From CAZRGV01 sp964599655 (GTDB lineage Bacteria; Planctomycetota; Planctomycetia; Isosphaerales; Isosphaeraceae): a stretch of 54,350 nt of DNA. The stretch lies in NCBI GenBank assembly GCA_964599655.1, contig CAZRGV010000029.1, positions 1 to 54,350 on the forward strand. The letters run 5' to 3'. The notes under the pieces are model-generated. The model did no database searches. It worked only from the letters and a program-made list of their open reading frames with translations, and was not told where the DNA came from. Numbering within the stretch: position 1 is the first letter of the stretch; every line of letters begins with the position of its first letter. Shown here piece after piece: positions 19,582 through 28,733 of this stretch. The position numbers and the translations under genes were made by a program.

Positions 19582-19785
19582 ATGGGGACCGATCAAGGCG
19601 ACAAGACCAGCCTCGAGCAACTGGCGGGCGCTCCGCAGCCGAGCCTCATGGTGGAGTTGTTCGACTTCCTCAAGCACAACAAGAAATGGTGGCTATTGCC
19701 CATTCTGATCGTCCTCGCCCTGTTTGGCCTGCTGGCCGCGCTGGCGGGCTCGAGCGTGGCGCCGTTCATTTACACCTTGTTCTGA
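19582..19785 (+). CDS. DUF5989 (SxtK-like) single-span membrane protein
   Basis: The protein has 67 residues from ATG 19582, with GGAGGAG right upstream. The motif MVELFDFLKHNKKWWLLP followed by a single hydrophobic helix (ILIVLALFGLLAALAG) and a short FIYTLF end defines the DUF5989 family. These small proteins accompany SxtJ and carbamoyltransferases. The 144-base gap after sxtJ holds no gene. Function is unknown; a membrane anchor or regulator of the transferase is plausible. Confidence 0.85.
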   Translation: MGTDQGDKTSLEQLAGAPQPSLMVELFDFLKHNKKWWLLPILIVLALFGLLAALAGSSVAPFIYTLF

Positions 19786-19799
19786 TCTGATCCCGCCGC

Positions 19800-20487
19800 A
19801 TGCTCGATGTCTTGCTCGAAGACGCGCATCTTCTGGCCGTCGCCAAGCCGGCGGGGGTGTTGACGCAGGGCCGGATCGGAGGTGAGCCGAGCCTCGAGAC
19901 GGAGGTTCGGCGCTACCTCGGCGGCGACGATCCGTCGTCGGTTTACCTTGGCACGGTTCATCGGCTCGATCTGCCGGTTTCGNNNNNNNNNNNNNNNNNN
20001 NNNNNNNNNNNNNNNNNNNNNNNNNNNNNNNNNNNNNNNNNNNNNNNNNNNNNNNNNNNACTGGGCGGTCGTCGAGGGAACACCCGAGACGGAGGATGCC
20101 TTCTGGGAAGACTGGCTCTGTGCCGATGACACGGGACTTGGGGTGGTGCAGGTCTGTTCGCCGGCAACGCCGAGAGCGCGTCGGGCCGTGACGCGAGTTC
20201 GCCGCGAGCCGGCGGGTCTTGGGGGATCGGGATCACGATTGGTCGAGGGGTGTTCGTGGTTGCGGCTCTGGCCCGAGACCGGACGGACGCATCAACTTCG
20301 GGTGCAGTCGTCGTCTCGAGGGTTGCCGATCGTGGGAGACCGGGCATACGGGTCGCGCCGGCCGTTCGGGAACGGCGGTATCGCGCTCCATGCGAGGTCA
20401 TTGACTGTGAGGCATCCGATGCTCGATCGTCCGGTGACGCTGAGCGCACCACTTCCGGCCGCCTGGGAGAGCCTCGGGTTGGATTGA
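19800..20487 (+). CDS. RluA-family pseudouridine synthase (internal 77-N gap)
   Basis: The N-terminal part from ATG 19800 reads LEDAHLLAVAKPAGVLTQ and then GTVHRLDLPVS, where the Asp of HRLD is the catalytic residue that attacks uridine. After the N run (19983-20059) the protein continues in another frame with WAVVEG, CSWLRLWPETGRTHQLRVQ, GLPIVGDRAYG and IALHARSL, all RluA-family blocks, to the stop at 20487. I take it as one intact gene with a mis-sized gap. There is no S4 domain. The RNA target (23S rRNA or tRNA) cannot be told from this. It starts 14 bases after the DUF5989 stop and may share its transcript, though a functional link is doubtful. Confidence 0.85.
19983..20059. other. Assembly gap (77 N)
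   Basis: This is the largest unknown run in the window. It removes the residues just after the HRLD catalytic motif of the pseudouridine synthase, and its length puts the two halves in different frames. Confidence 0.95.
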
Positions 20488-20654
20488 GCCCGAGGCCCGC
20501 GAAAACGGTTCCAAGACGGGCCGGGGTGGGTCGACACGGGACGCGAGCCGGCCGAGCCTCGACCGGGCTGAGCAATGCCTCAGTCGCCCGTCGAGCGAAC
20601 GCCGAGCGGATCGGAGGGAAGCACTCGGCCGATCGTCGGCGTTCGGGCCCTGGT

Positions 20655-21134
20655 TCACGCGATTCCGATTTCCTGGATCTTCAGCTTCAGGATTCCTCGG
20701 GGGACCTGAATTTCGGCGATCTCACCGACCTTCTTGCCGACGAGGCCCTGACCGATGGGGCTCGACAGCAGGATCTTGTTCAGGTCGTAGTCTTCCTCGC
20801 CGGGTCCGACCAGGATGAATTCTTCTTCGTCGTTGAGCTCGAGGTCGAGCACCTTGACCTTCGAGCCGAAGACGACCCGGTCCGTCGGCATGTTCGTCCG
20901 ATCGATGATCATGGCCAGAGCGAGCTTCGATTCCAGGTCATTGATGCGGGCCTGGAGCATTCCCTGTGCCTCGCGCGCGGCGTCGTATTCCGCGTTCTCC
21001 GAAAGGTCGCCAAAGCTGCGAGCCTGGGCGATGGCTTCGGCGATTCGAGGCATCTCCTCGTTCTTCATCATGTCGAGCTGGGCCTTGAGCTTCTCGTAGC
21101 CCTCCTTCGACATCGGGATTCGATCCATGGCCAT
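20655..21134 (-). CDS. greA: Transcription elongation factor GreA
   Basis: The protein has 159 residues from ATG 21134, with AAGGAG 9-10 bases upstream; the open frame extends upstream but GreA is normally about 158 residues. The N-terminal antiparallel coiled coil has the tip acids Asp43 and Glu46 in FGDLSENAEYDAA, which help RNA polymerase cleave backtracked RNA. The C-terminal FKBP-like domain shows VVFGSKVKVLDLE and SSPIGQGLVGKKVGE. It is cytoplasmic, bound in the polymerase secondary channel. It follows the exporter operon on the same strand but a hairpin at 21257-21290 separates them. Confidence 0.95.
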   Translation of the reverse strand: MAMDRIPMSKEGYEKLKAQLDMMKNEEMPRIAEAIAQARSFGDLSENAEYDAAREAQGMLQARINDLESKLALAMIIDRTNMPTDRVVFGSKVKVLDLELNDEEEFILVGPGEEDYDLNKILLSSPIGQGLVGKKVGEIAEIQVPRGILKLKIQEIGIA

Positions 21135-21256
21135 ACCTTGCTGCTCCTTGCGGACGCCGCGAGCGGGCGCGGCATTGAGTGCGAGTCTGGCGGACTCACT
21201 CAAGAGAAATCGATCAGTGAGGTGGCCCCCAGAGAGACAGAGACCCAGAAGCAAAC

Positions 21257-21290
21257 ACCGCGACGCCGGACAGGATCTCCGGGTCGCGGT
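21257..21290 (-). terminator. Strong hairpin after the MacAB-TolC-like unit
   Basis: ACCGCGAC (21257-21264) pairs with GTCGCGGT (21283-21290), and CCGGA (21266-21270) with TCCGG (21278-21282), leaving a 7-base loop and one bulge. It lies about 80 bases after the permease stop and 120 bases before greA. On the minus strand it is followed by GTTTGCTTCT, on the plus strand by TTTTG. It may end the exporter transcript or act in the greA leader. Confidence 0.6.
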
Positions 21291-21371
21291 TTTGTTATCA
21301 ATTAAGCCTAGTGTCCGATGGGCCGGGACGCAAGTCCAAGCCGGGTTCAAGGCGGGATGCGGGTATCAACG

Positions 21372-22646
21372 CTACTCGTGCCGCAGGGCGTCGATCGGAT
21401 CCATCAGTGCCGCGCGGCGCGCGGGGTAGAGTCCGAAAAGGACGCCGACGCCGACCGAGATTCCGAACGCCAGCAAGACCGAACTGCTGGTCACGATGGC
21501 TTTCATCTGGGCGAAGTAAACGATCGCGAAGGGGATTGTCACGCCTAGGGCCACGCCCAGGAGGCCGCCGACGCCGGAAAGGACCACCGATTCGATGAGG
21601 AACTGCTCGGTGATGTCACGACGCTTGGCCCCGAGAGCGCGGCGGATTCCGATCTCGCGGGTCCGCTCGGTGACGGTGGCCAGCATGATGTTCATGATGC
21701 CGATACCGCCGACCAGAAGCGAGATCGAGGCGATCGTTCCGAGCACGAAGCTCCACTGCCGGGCGGTGCGCTCAGCCTCTTCGATCAGCTCCAGGGGAAC
21801 GACCAACTCGACGTCCTTCTTGGGGTGCCAGGGCTTGACGGCCGCCTCAATGATCGGCGCCGACGGACGAACCTGGCTGACGTCGCCGACCTGCAACGTG
21901 ATCTGCGAGAGCTGGGTTTCCTCGGCCGAGAACGAGCCCGAGCGATTGTCGAGAATGCGATCGCCGAATCGGAGTCGGCAGGTGTTCAAAGGGATGTAGA
22001 CGTCCTTGTTGTATTCCTGTCCGGAAAGGCTGCCGCCGATGGCGGCCGAGCTGGCCCGGCGCTGGGTGACGCCGACGACCGTGTAATAGCCGTCGCCGAG
22101 CTTGACCGAATCGCCGAGAGGGTCCTCGAAGGGGAAGAGCTTCTCGGCGACCTCGTAGCCCAGCACCGCGTAGTTTTCATAGTGCTGGTTGTCCGATTCG
22201 GTCAGGAACCGGCCTTTCTCCATGTTGAGGTGGTTAAATTCGGCGTAAAGGTGGGTGGTTCCGACCACCCGGCCTTCGAGGGCCCGGTTCAGGCGTCGAA
22301 TTTCCTTGCGGATTTCCCGGATCGGCAGGGCCTTCTTGATGGTCGGCACGGTGGCCAGAATCCGGTCGTAGTCCTCGTATTTGAGGCCGTAGTTGAGAAT
22401 CCGAGCGGGTCGACCGCCGGCGGCCTGGGCCTCCTCGCTGGGTTTGACCGATTTATAAATGAGGTTGACGGCGCCGAGGGCCTGAAGGCGCTCCTGCTGG
22501 TCGCGACTGGAGCCTTCGCCGACGGCGAGCATCGAGATGACCGCCGCCACACCGAAGACGATGCCCAGCACGGTCAGGCCCGACCGTAGCTTGTGAAGCA
22601 ACAGGCTCTTCAAACCGAGTTTCAGACTGCGCCAGATGCGTCCCAT
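21372..22646 (-). CDS. MacB-type ABC transporter permease (FtsX family)
   Basis: The protein has 424 residues. It starts with the MacB-like cytoplasmic/TM1 region (LKSLLLHKLRSGLTVLGIVFGVAAVISMLAVGEG, about residues 14-47), then a large periplasmic MacB_PCD domain (about 50-290, including YYTVVGVTQRR). The FtsX segment follows with three helices: LGTIASISLLVGGIGIMNIM, then the cytoplasmic coupling loop TVTERTREIGIRRALGAKRRDI, then two closing helices. It has no fused ATPase; that is the separate upstream gene. It would work as a mechanotransmission permease that drives an adaptor/TolC conduit. GGAGAC lies upstream of the ATG. It is the last gene of the unit. Confidence 0.93.
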   Translation of the reverse strand: MGRIWRSLKLGLKSLLLHKLRSGLTVLGIVFGVAAVISMLAVGEGSSRDQQERLQALGAVNLIYKSVKPSEEAQAAGGRPARILNYGLKYEDYDRILATVPTIKKALPIREIRKEIRRLNRALEGRVVGTTHLYAEFNHLNMEKGRFLTESDNQHYENYAVLGYEVAEKLFPFEDPLGDSVKLGDGYYTVVGVTQRRASSAAIGGSLSGQEYNKDVYIPLNTCRLRFGDRILDNRSGSFSAEETQLSQITLQVGDVSQVRPSAPIIEAAVKPWHPKKDVELVVPLELIEEAERTARQWSFVLGTIASISLLVGGIGIMNIMLATVTERTREIGIRRALGAKRRDITEQFLIESVVLSGVGGLLGVALGVTIPFAIVYFAQMKAIVTSSSVLLAFGISVGVGVLFGLYPARRAALMDPIDALRHE

Positions 22647-22795
22647 GGCTAGTCGTCTCCGCGATTGCCAGCGTAGGATCTATCGGGATCGCCCGCTCGG
22701 AGAGGGACTCCGGGGGGTGGGTGTTGGGTTTATTTCGGGATGGAGCCCCGGGGATGTCGCGAGCCGCGAGCATCCCCAGGATCAGGTGTTCCGGA

Positions 22796-23610
22796 TCAAG
22801 GCGCGAAGTGCGCGGGAGCGGTCGCCCCGGTCAAGCCCGCCGCGGCCGCGGCGGCCTCCTCCTGAGCCTGGATCATCCGGGGGCTGGGACCATCCTCGAT
22901 GATCCGGCCGTCCCGCATCCGGATGATGCGTTTGGCGTGCAGGGCGATGTCGTCTTCGTGAGTGACCATGATGATGGTCTTGCCGGCGTCGTTGAGCCGG
23001 CCGAGCATCGCCATGATTTCCTCGCTCGTCGCGGTGTCGAGGTTACCGGTCGCCTCGTCGGCGAGGATGATGTAGGGNNNNNNNNNNNNCTTCGCGCGAT
23101 GGCCACGCGTTGTTGCTGTCCGCCCGAGAGCTGGTTGGGCCGGTGATCGAGCCGTTCCTCGAGTCCGACCAGCCGGGCCAGCTCGTACGTGCGCTCCATG
23201 TCCTCCTCGCTGATCTCGCCGGTTCCCTGGTAGGTCAGCGGGAGCTGGATGTTCTCGATGACGGTGTACTGCTGGATCAGGTTGTACGACTGGAAGATAA
23301 AGCCAATGTAACGGCTTCGGACTTCCGACAGCTCGTCGTCGGAGAGCTGGGCCACGTCCTGATCGCCGAGGTGGTACTCGCCGCTCGTGGGCTTATCGAG
23401 GCAGCCGAGCAGGTTGAGCATCGTGCTCTTGCCCGAGCCCGAGGCACCCATGATGGCAACATACTCGCCTTGCATGAAGTTGACGGAGACGCCCTTCAGG
23501 GCATGGACGATGACGGTTTGGGTGGGCCCGCCCCTCGAGGGGGCGTGGCCCATCACGTATTGCTTCTTGACGTCAACCAGTCGAACGATGGGCTTGCCTG
23601 AACTGATCAC
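22796..23610 (-). CDS. MacB/LolD-type ABC transporter ATPase (12-N gap)
   Basis: About 270 residues. Walker A is GASGSGKST, with the Q-loop in FIFQSYNLI and the signature LSGGQQQRVAIAR directly before the N run (23078-23089). After the gap the frame changes and continues YIILADEATGNLDT (Walker B), then MVTHEDDIALHAKRIIRMRDGRI (switch His and D-loop side), and an Ala-rich tail to 22796. The missing bases fit the short stretch between signature and Walker B, so the gene is intact. It powers the permease at 21372. Start ATG 23610 overlaps the adaptor stop by 4 bases (ATGA), indicating coupled translation. Confidence 0.9.
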
Positions 23611-25565
23611 TGCGGGCCACCTCCACCACCTGGTCGACCGAAACCACCGCCGCCGCCAAATCCGCCACCGCCACCTCCTGGGCCGCCGAATCCACCACCA
23701 CCTCCTGGGCCACCACCTCCTGGGCCGCCGAATCCACCACCACCCCCTGGTCCGCCTCGACCGCCTCCGAATCCGCCGCCGTTTTGGCGCATCTGGTCGA
23801 GCATCTGGATTTCCGCGTCGGTGAAGCCGGCCCGCTTCATGATATCCTTGCGCTCTTCGGGGCTGGCGTCCTTCATCTTCGCGCGGTCATCGGGGCTGAT
23901 ATTGCGGAACTTCTGGAACAGTGCCGGATCCATTCCCCCACCGCCGGCTCGCTTACCCTTGGCCTTGGCGTTTTCCGAGCCGCCCTTGCCACTGGCGTCA
24001 CCGGGGAGGGTGCCCGGGCTCTTGGCGGGCACGTTGCTCCAGTCGCGGCTCTTGGCGTTGGCCTGGCTGGTGGCGGAGAAGGCTTCGCGCTTCTCGGCTT
24101 CGGAGAGGAGCGAGGTCGGGTTCATCGCCACCTGATCTCCTTCGCGGAGACCTTCCTTGACCTCGATCAAGGTGTCGTTCGTGGCGCCGAGCTTGATTTC
24201 CTGCTTCTTGGGGCCGTTGGGAGTCAGGACGAAGACGTAATTCTTGCCTTTCATGGGCAGGATGGCGGTGACGGGGATGCAGAGGACGTTGGGAAGCTGG
24301 TCGATCAGAATCGTCACTTCGGCCGTCATGCCGGGCCGCAGGGCCTGAAGGCTTTGATCGATTGTCACGATGGTCGTGTACACCTTGATATCGGAGCTGA
24401 AGAAGCTGCTCGGGTCGGGCAGGGGCTGCACGCTTTTGACCGTGCCGGTCAACGGCTGGTCGGCGAAGGCGTCGACCCGGATCTTCGCCTGTTGGCCGGG
24501 TTCGATACGGTCGACCATCGACTCGTGAACCTTCGTGTTCACTTGCATGTGGAAAATATCGGGCAGGCTGAAGATCTTTTGACGCTCGCGGACGGTGGCC
24601 CCTTCCTCGATCAACGGCTGGTTGTTGCCACGGAAGTTGTTCGTCTCGTTGGCGTAGACGATCAGGCCGTCGTTGGGGGCGTAGAGTTTGCACTTATCGA
24701 TTTGCTTGCGGAGCTTCTCTTCTTTTTGTTGTTCAAGGTTGCGGGTGGCTTCCTTGGCCAGTTCGTCGCTCTTGGCCTTTTCGACGTTGGCCTGAAGCTC
24801 GGTGAGCTGCTTCTGCTTGGTGTAGCGTTGGAGGACGTCCATCTTGGTTTCGGCCTGCCGCTTGGAAATCTCGGCCTTGAGCTTGGCCAGCTCGTCGGCG
24901 AGCTTCTGCGAGGCGCTGACGTAGCCGTTCTGGAACATCCGGGCCGACCAGTCGAGGCGGTCCACGGCCCGTTCCAGGTCGCTCTTGGCGAGGGTCAGCT
25001 CGCCCTCGACGGTCTGGATATCCTGCGGGAACGTCCCTTCGAGATATTCTTTGACCGCGATTTCAGCGACTTCCCGGGTCTTCTTGGCGTTTTGGTAGTC
25101 GGCCTCGGCTCGCTTGGTGGCGATTTCCTGGTTGACCAGGTTGTCCTTGAGGACGGCCGAGTCGAGCTCGCAGACCAGGTCGCCCTTTTTGACCTTGGAG
25201 CCCTCGGGCAAGATCTTGATGATCGTGGTCTGGCCTTCGACCTCGTTGATCACGTCGTCGTTCTTCGAGCTTTCGAGGTTACCGCGCTCGGTCACCGTGA
25301 TCACCAGTTTCTGCTTGGTGACCTTGTACGGAATGATGTTCGACTGACCTGAGCTGAACAGGCTCGCGACGCTGTTGCGGAGGTCGGCGTTGCCAGCCAC
25401 GACCGCGCCGACCGTGCCCAGCAACGCCACGCCCACCAGCACTGGGACCTTACGACCCGACGTTCGGCGTCGGGATGACGTCACTGGGCGGTCCACCGGC
25501 GGGACCGGTTCCCGCTCGGTTGTTCCGGGCGGCGGTGTTGCCTGCTGCTGCAGGGAAAAGTTCAT
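23607..25565 (-). CDS. MacA/HlyD-type periplasmic adaptor with Gly-rich C-terminal tail
   Basis: The protein has 652 residues. A basic, Pro-rich cytoplasmic N-terminus (1-38) leads to one membrane helix (VPVLVGVALLGTVGAVVAG). Lipoyl halves (VEGQTTIIKILPEGSKVKKGD and KLYAPNDGLIVYANE) flank a long helical hairpin rich in Lys/Glu/Gln. Beta-barrel (VDAFADQPLTGTV, LRPGMTAEVTIL) and membrane-proximal domains (VLCIPVTAILPM) follow. Beyond a normal MacA end, residues about 535-595 form a charged helical stretch (SPDDRAKMKDASPEERKD) and residues about 596-652 are nearly all Gly/Pro/Phe. The start is fixed by GGGAGG 6 bases upstream, inside the previous gene, so the two genes share 116 bases in different frames. 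Confidence 0.92.
   Translation of the reverse strand: MNFSLQQQATPPPGTTEREPVPPVDRPVTSSRRRTSGRKVPVLVGVALLGTVGAVVAGNADLRNSVASLFSSGQSNIIPYKVTKQKLVITVTERGNLESSKNDDVINEVEGQTTIIKILPEGSKVKKGDLVCELDSAVLKDNLVNQEIATKRAEADYQNAKKTREVAEIAVKEYLEGTFPQDIQTVEGELTLAKSDLERAVDRLDWSARMFQNGYVSASQKLADELAKLKAEISKRQAETKMDVLQRYTKQKQLTELQANVEKAKSDELAKEATRNLEQQKEEKLRKQIDKCKLYAPNDGLIVYANETNNFRGNNQPLIEEGATVRERQKIFSLPDIFHMQVNTKVHESMVDRIEPGQQAKIRVDAFADQPLTGTVKSVQPLPDPSSFFSSDIKVYTTIVTIDQSLQALRPGMTAEVTILIDQLPNVLCIPVTAILPMKGKNYVFVLTPNGPKKQEIKLGATNDTLIEVKEGLREGDQVAMNPTSLLSEAEKREAFSATSQANAKSRDWSNVPAKSPGTLPGDASGKGGSENAKAKGKRAGGGGMDPALFQKFRNISPDDRAKMKDASPEERKDIMKRAGFTDAEIQMLDQMRQNGGGFGGGRGGPGGGGGFGGPGGGGPGGGGGFGGPGGGGGGFGGGGGFGRPGGGGGPQ
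23674..23742. repeat. Coding minisatellite in the Gly-rich adaptor tail
   Basis: A 27-base word is present identically at 23674-23700 and 23716-23742, with a partial copy between and degenerate copies on both sides. It encodes FGGPGGGG-type units. Such repeats change length by slippage, so strain variation in tail length is likely. Confidence 0.75.
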
Positions 25566-28362
25566 AGTAGGCCTCCCATTCGTCGTAAGGCATGATGCCG
25601 AGGTCGCGGTAGAGGGCCAGTCTCACCGACTGGTACTGGACCCAGAACTGAATGAGCGAGTTCTGCTGAGTGACGATATTGCTCGTGGACTGAATGAGGT
25701 TAAGGGTCTGGGTTGCCTGGCTGGCGGACGACGCGCCGCCGGTTGCGCTGGCGTCGGGTGGAGCGATGATCTGCTGGAGAGACTGATCCCTCTGCCGCAA
25801 CACAAGCAGCAGGTTTTTCTTCGTGATCTCGTAGTTCTCGGCGTATTGTATCAGAAGACGAATCTCCTGGCGTACAGTAAACTTGATGGTGTCTTCCTGA
25901 TTCATGAGGAGACGCCGGCCGCGCTGGTAGTTGATCAGGGCGCTTCGGAAATTGTTCCGCTCGTTGACGCGAACCAGGGGAAGTTCGGCGTTGATCGCGA
26001 GCTGGAACTGCTTGGCCTGATCGACAAAGGCGAATGGGTTCGAGGTCGTTGGCGGCGTCTGGATCTGGTTGGTCAGCGAGACGTTGAAGATCGGCAGCAG
26101 GGCGTTGGCCGTGACGGCCAGCTGTCGCCAGGTGTCGTAGAGCGTGGCCCGGAAGTTCATCAGGTCGAGCCGGTTTTCCAGCGCCATGCGTTCGGCAACG
26201 AGCAGGAACTCCTCCTGGCGTTCGGGGTCGGCGAAGACCTGCTGCGGAACGGGCCCGGACATGTCGAACAGAGGCCGATCGTCGAGGACGATATTCTCGA
26301 GCTTGGGCAGCTTGGCGAGGATGCCGTCGAGATCTTCTGGGTCGTGATCTTCCCGGGCCTGCCAGACGTCGATTTCATGGAAGACGTCGCGGAATCCTTT
26401 CATGAGGCCACGGTCGAGAATGATCGGCACGTCGGGCGGCAAGCCGAGCTGTTGTTTGAACTGATCGAGCGCGACGCGGTAATTCGTTTCATTGATAATC
26501 AGCGTGAGGCGAGCCTGTTGGAGCTGCTGGTCGATCTGGTCGACCTGGAGCTGGGAGATACCCGAGCTGGCACCGCCGCGGGCATACTCCTGATAGATTT
26601 CCAGGGCCCGCTGGAAGGCGGCGACGTTGCGCCGGGTGTTCTCGATGGTCTGCGTTTGTTGCAGGACGTTCAGGAAGCCGATCGTCGGATCCCCAACACC
26701 GCCGCCAAGACCACCGGAGTTATCCGGGGCCGTCGTCGCGCCGCCGGCGCTGCTCGAAGCGAGGATATAGGGGATGAATTGCTGGCGGTATCGGGCGAAG
26801 GCCCGAACCTCATAGAGCAGGTTACGTTCGGCCAGGGTTAGTGGTTCGAGAGTGACGGCCCGGCCGCCGCCCCGGAGGAACGGCTGGACAAAGGTCAGCG
26901 GCAAGCTCGACTGGACGGTTGGCTGGATGGTGGACTTCTGGTTGAAGTTGAAGACCGTCGTGTTGGCGAACGCGCCGAGGAGTCGGCCGCCGAAGACGAA
27001 CACCTTACCGAAGCCGGCTGCCGTCGAGAGTGTCAGGTTCGACGCGGAACCGCCCTGGGCTTCCTTGGTCCGGTAGAGGAACTGGTTCACGCCCGTACCA
27101 CCCGTGGGGAAACCGCCACCAATGGCACCGACGACCCCCTGAGGTCCGGTGGCGACGCCCGTCGATGGAGACAGACCAGCGTAGAACTGCGGTTCGAAGG
27201 CGAAGCGGTTGAGCGTGACCGTGAGGCTCTGAGCGTAGAGATTCTCCAGACGGTACTGGTAATTCCGGTTGTTAATCAGGGCGAGCTGGAGCGCCTGGGC
27301 GGGGCCGACGACGTAGGGCCGGCTCTCGGCGGGCAAGGCCGACATCGTGGCCTCGTTGAACTCGAGCATGACCGGCGAGAGAATCGCCGCGAAGCCAGCC
27401 GTGGCGGCCTGGACCTGTCGCCGCTGGTCGGGCGTGAGGTTCCGACCCGGGATGATCGGCGCGCCGAGGTCGACCCGCACAGGCTCCTGATCGTCCATCG
27501 GGCTGGGTGTCGCGCCCGGCGCTGGAACCTGTCCGGGCTGGAAGGAAGAATCCCCTGGGGGAACGGAAAGATCCGGCGCCGAGGCCGCGCCCGCAGCGGG
27601 CGCGGTCAGAGCGCCGGGCGTGGTTGGTTGCGTGTCGGTTGCCTGGTAGGCGGCAGTGAGCACGCCGGTATCCCGTTTTGGAGATTGGGTTTGCGGTGGA
27701 AGGGCTCCCCCAGGGGGTGTTGACCCGGCAGGGGGGGAGGGAAGACGTTCAGATCCAGTAGTATTGGGCGACATCCCATCGAGACTCGGCCCGGAATTCC
27801 CTGGGGGAAGGTTCGGCGACGGCAAAGCCGGGTTTGGATTCGAGTTCGGGGCAAACGGAGCGGGTCCGGTCGCGGCCGGAGGAGTGCCGCCCGGAACGCC
27901 ACCCGGCAGAGCCGGTAGTTCTTCTCCTTCGGGACGATCGCTGGCGGGGGGGACGTCCGATGTCGCGCCGGGAGGCGGCGGCTCGTAACGCTGACCCTGC
28001 TCCAACATATCAATGTAGCCGGTTCCCTCCGCGGGAACGATCAGACGCATATGGGGAAGCTGGGGAAATGGGGAAAGCGCTTCCGTCGCGTAATCGTCGG
28101 GGGGGGCGGGAGGACGGTCGAGATCGTAGGGGTCGGCGAAGCGGGAGAGGGCGGGAGGGTCGATGGTGAAGGTGGGGAGTCGCCAGCGAGGGTCGCGGCT
28201 CTTCTCGAAGACGGCCTCGGTGACGTCCTGGTCAGCCCACTGGCGGAAGAACTCCCGCCCGCATCCGAAGCCTGGCGCAAGGGCAAGCAGAGCCAAGCCT
28301 GCCAGGCGTGCACGGCCCGAGCGCAATCCTACAGGCGTGCGATTTCGGGGGGGTTTCATCAT
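25450..28362 (-). CDS. TolC-like outer-membrane efflux lipoprotein
   Basis: The protein has 970 residues from ATG 28362, with GGAGGT 7 bases upstream; the open frame starts 30 codons earlier without one. Residues 1-34 are a lipoprotein signal ending at Cys34 (LALAPGFGC). Residues about 40-130 are unique to this group (VTEAVFEKSRDPRWRLP). Residues 130-320 are a long Pro/Gly/Ser linker. The rest is a TolC/outer-membrane-efflux fold: paired repeats with QALQLALINNRNYQYRLE, LTFVQPFLRGGGRAVTLEPLTLAERNLLYEVR, VALDQFKQQLGLPPDVPI, ALENRLDLMNFRATLYD and a final long helix pair. At 970 residues it is about twice the length of TolC. It is first in the exporter operon and overlaps the adaptor gene by 116 bases. 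Confidence 0.92.
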   Translation of the reverse strand: MMKPPRNRTPVGLRSGRARLAGLALLALAPGFGCGREFFRQWADQDVTEAVFEKSRDPRWRLPTFTIDPPALSRFADPYDLDRPPAPPDDYATEALSPFPQLPHMRLIVPAEGTGYIDMLEQGQRYEPPPPGATSDVPPASDRPEGEELPALPGGVPGGTPPAATGPAPFAPNSNPNPALPSPNLPPGNSGPSLDGMSPNTTGSERLPSPPAGSTPPGGALPPQTQSPKRDTGVLTAAYQATDTQPTTPGALTAPAAGAASAPDLSVPPGDSSFQPGQVPAPGATPSPMDDQEPVRVDLGAPIIPGRNLTPDQRRQVQAATAGFAAILSPVMLEFNEATMSALPAESRPYVVGPAQALQLALINNRNYQYRLENLYAQSLTVTLNRFAFEPQFYAGLSPSTGVATGPQGVVGAIGGGFPTGGTGVNQFLYRTKEAQGGSASNLTLSTAAGFGKVFVFGGRLLGAFANTTVFNFNQKSTIQPTVQSSLPLTFVQPFLRGGGRAVTLEPLTLAERNLLYEVRAFARYRQQFIPYILASSSAGGATTAPDNSGGLGGGVGDPTIGFLNVLQQTQTIENTRRNVAAFQRALEIYQEYARGGASSGISQLQVDQIDQQLQQARLTLIINETNYRVALDQFKQQLGLPPDVPIILDRGLMKGFRDVFHEIDVWQAREDHDPEDLDGILAKLPKLENIVLDDRPLFDMSGPVPQQVFADPERQEEFLLVAERMALENRLDLMNFRATLYDTWRQLAVTANALLPIFNVSLTNQIQTPPTTSNPFAFVDQAKQFQLAINAELPLVRVNERNNFRSALINYQRGRRLLMNQEDTIKFTVRQEIRLLIQYAENYEITKKNLLLVLRQRDQSLQQIIAPPDASATGGASSASQATQTLNLIQSTSNIVTQQNSLIQFWVQYQSVRLALYRDLGIMPYDEWEAYYELFPAAAGNTAARNNRAGTGPAGGPPSDVIPTPNVGS

Positions 28363-28733
28363 CCTGTGGACCTCCGTGTCCATTGTGACATTCCTCGATC
28401 CCGCGAGGGGACGATTGGATACCAACACACGCACCCTTCCGGGGGTCATCATCGAGTGTATCGGTTGCGCCGATTGTCTTGGTTGAACGGAATCGTTGGA
28501 TTTTTCGGATGATGGGTCGATTCCTGGGTTTGGAATCGATGGAGTCGACGACTCAGTGGGGCCGAAAATGCCAGTGAAAGGGAGGCCCTGGAGGACGGCG
28601 GGCTTGCGCGGGTTTTCCTGGCGCGGGATCGTCCGAGCCCTGCTCCCTGGGGAAGAATCTCCGCGTTTGGGAAGACACGGCCCGCGCGTCGATTCGATCG
28701 CGCGTCGTTTGGCAAGGGAGGAGGGAGTCTCCG
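28363..28733. other. Divergent promoter region between exporter unit and FG-GAP protein
   Basis: No gene is present in these 371 bases. It must drive both the four-gene exporter unit and the surface protein. I could not identify convincing promoter boxes. AAGGGAGGAGGGAG just before 28734 is a strong ribosome-binding site for the surface protein. Confidence 0.5.

Noticed and set aside
23640..23775. Short repeats that could suggest a CRISPR or intergenic satellite
   Set aside because: They lie in frame in the Gly-rich adaptor tail, with no constant repeat/spacer spacing and no cas genes.
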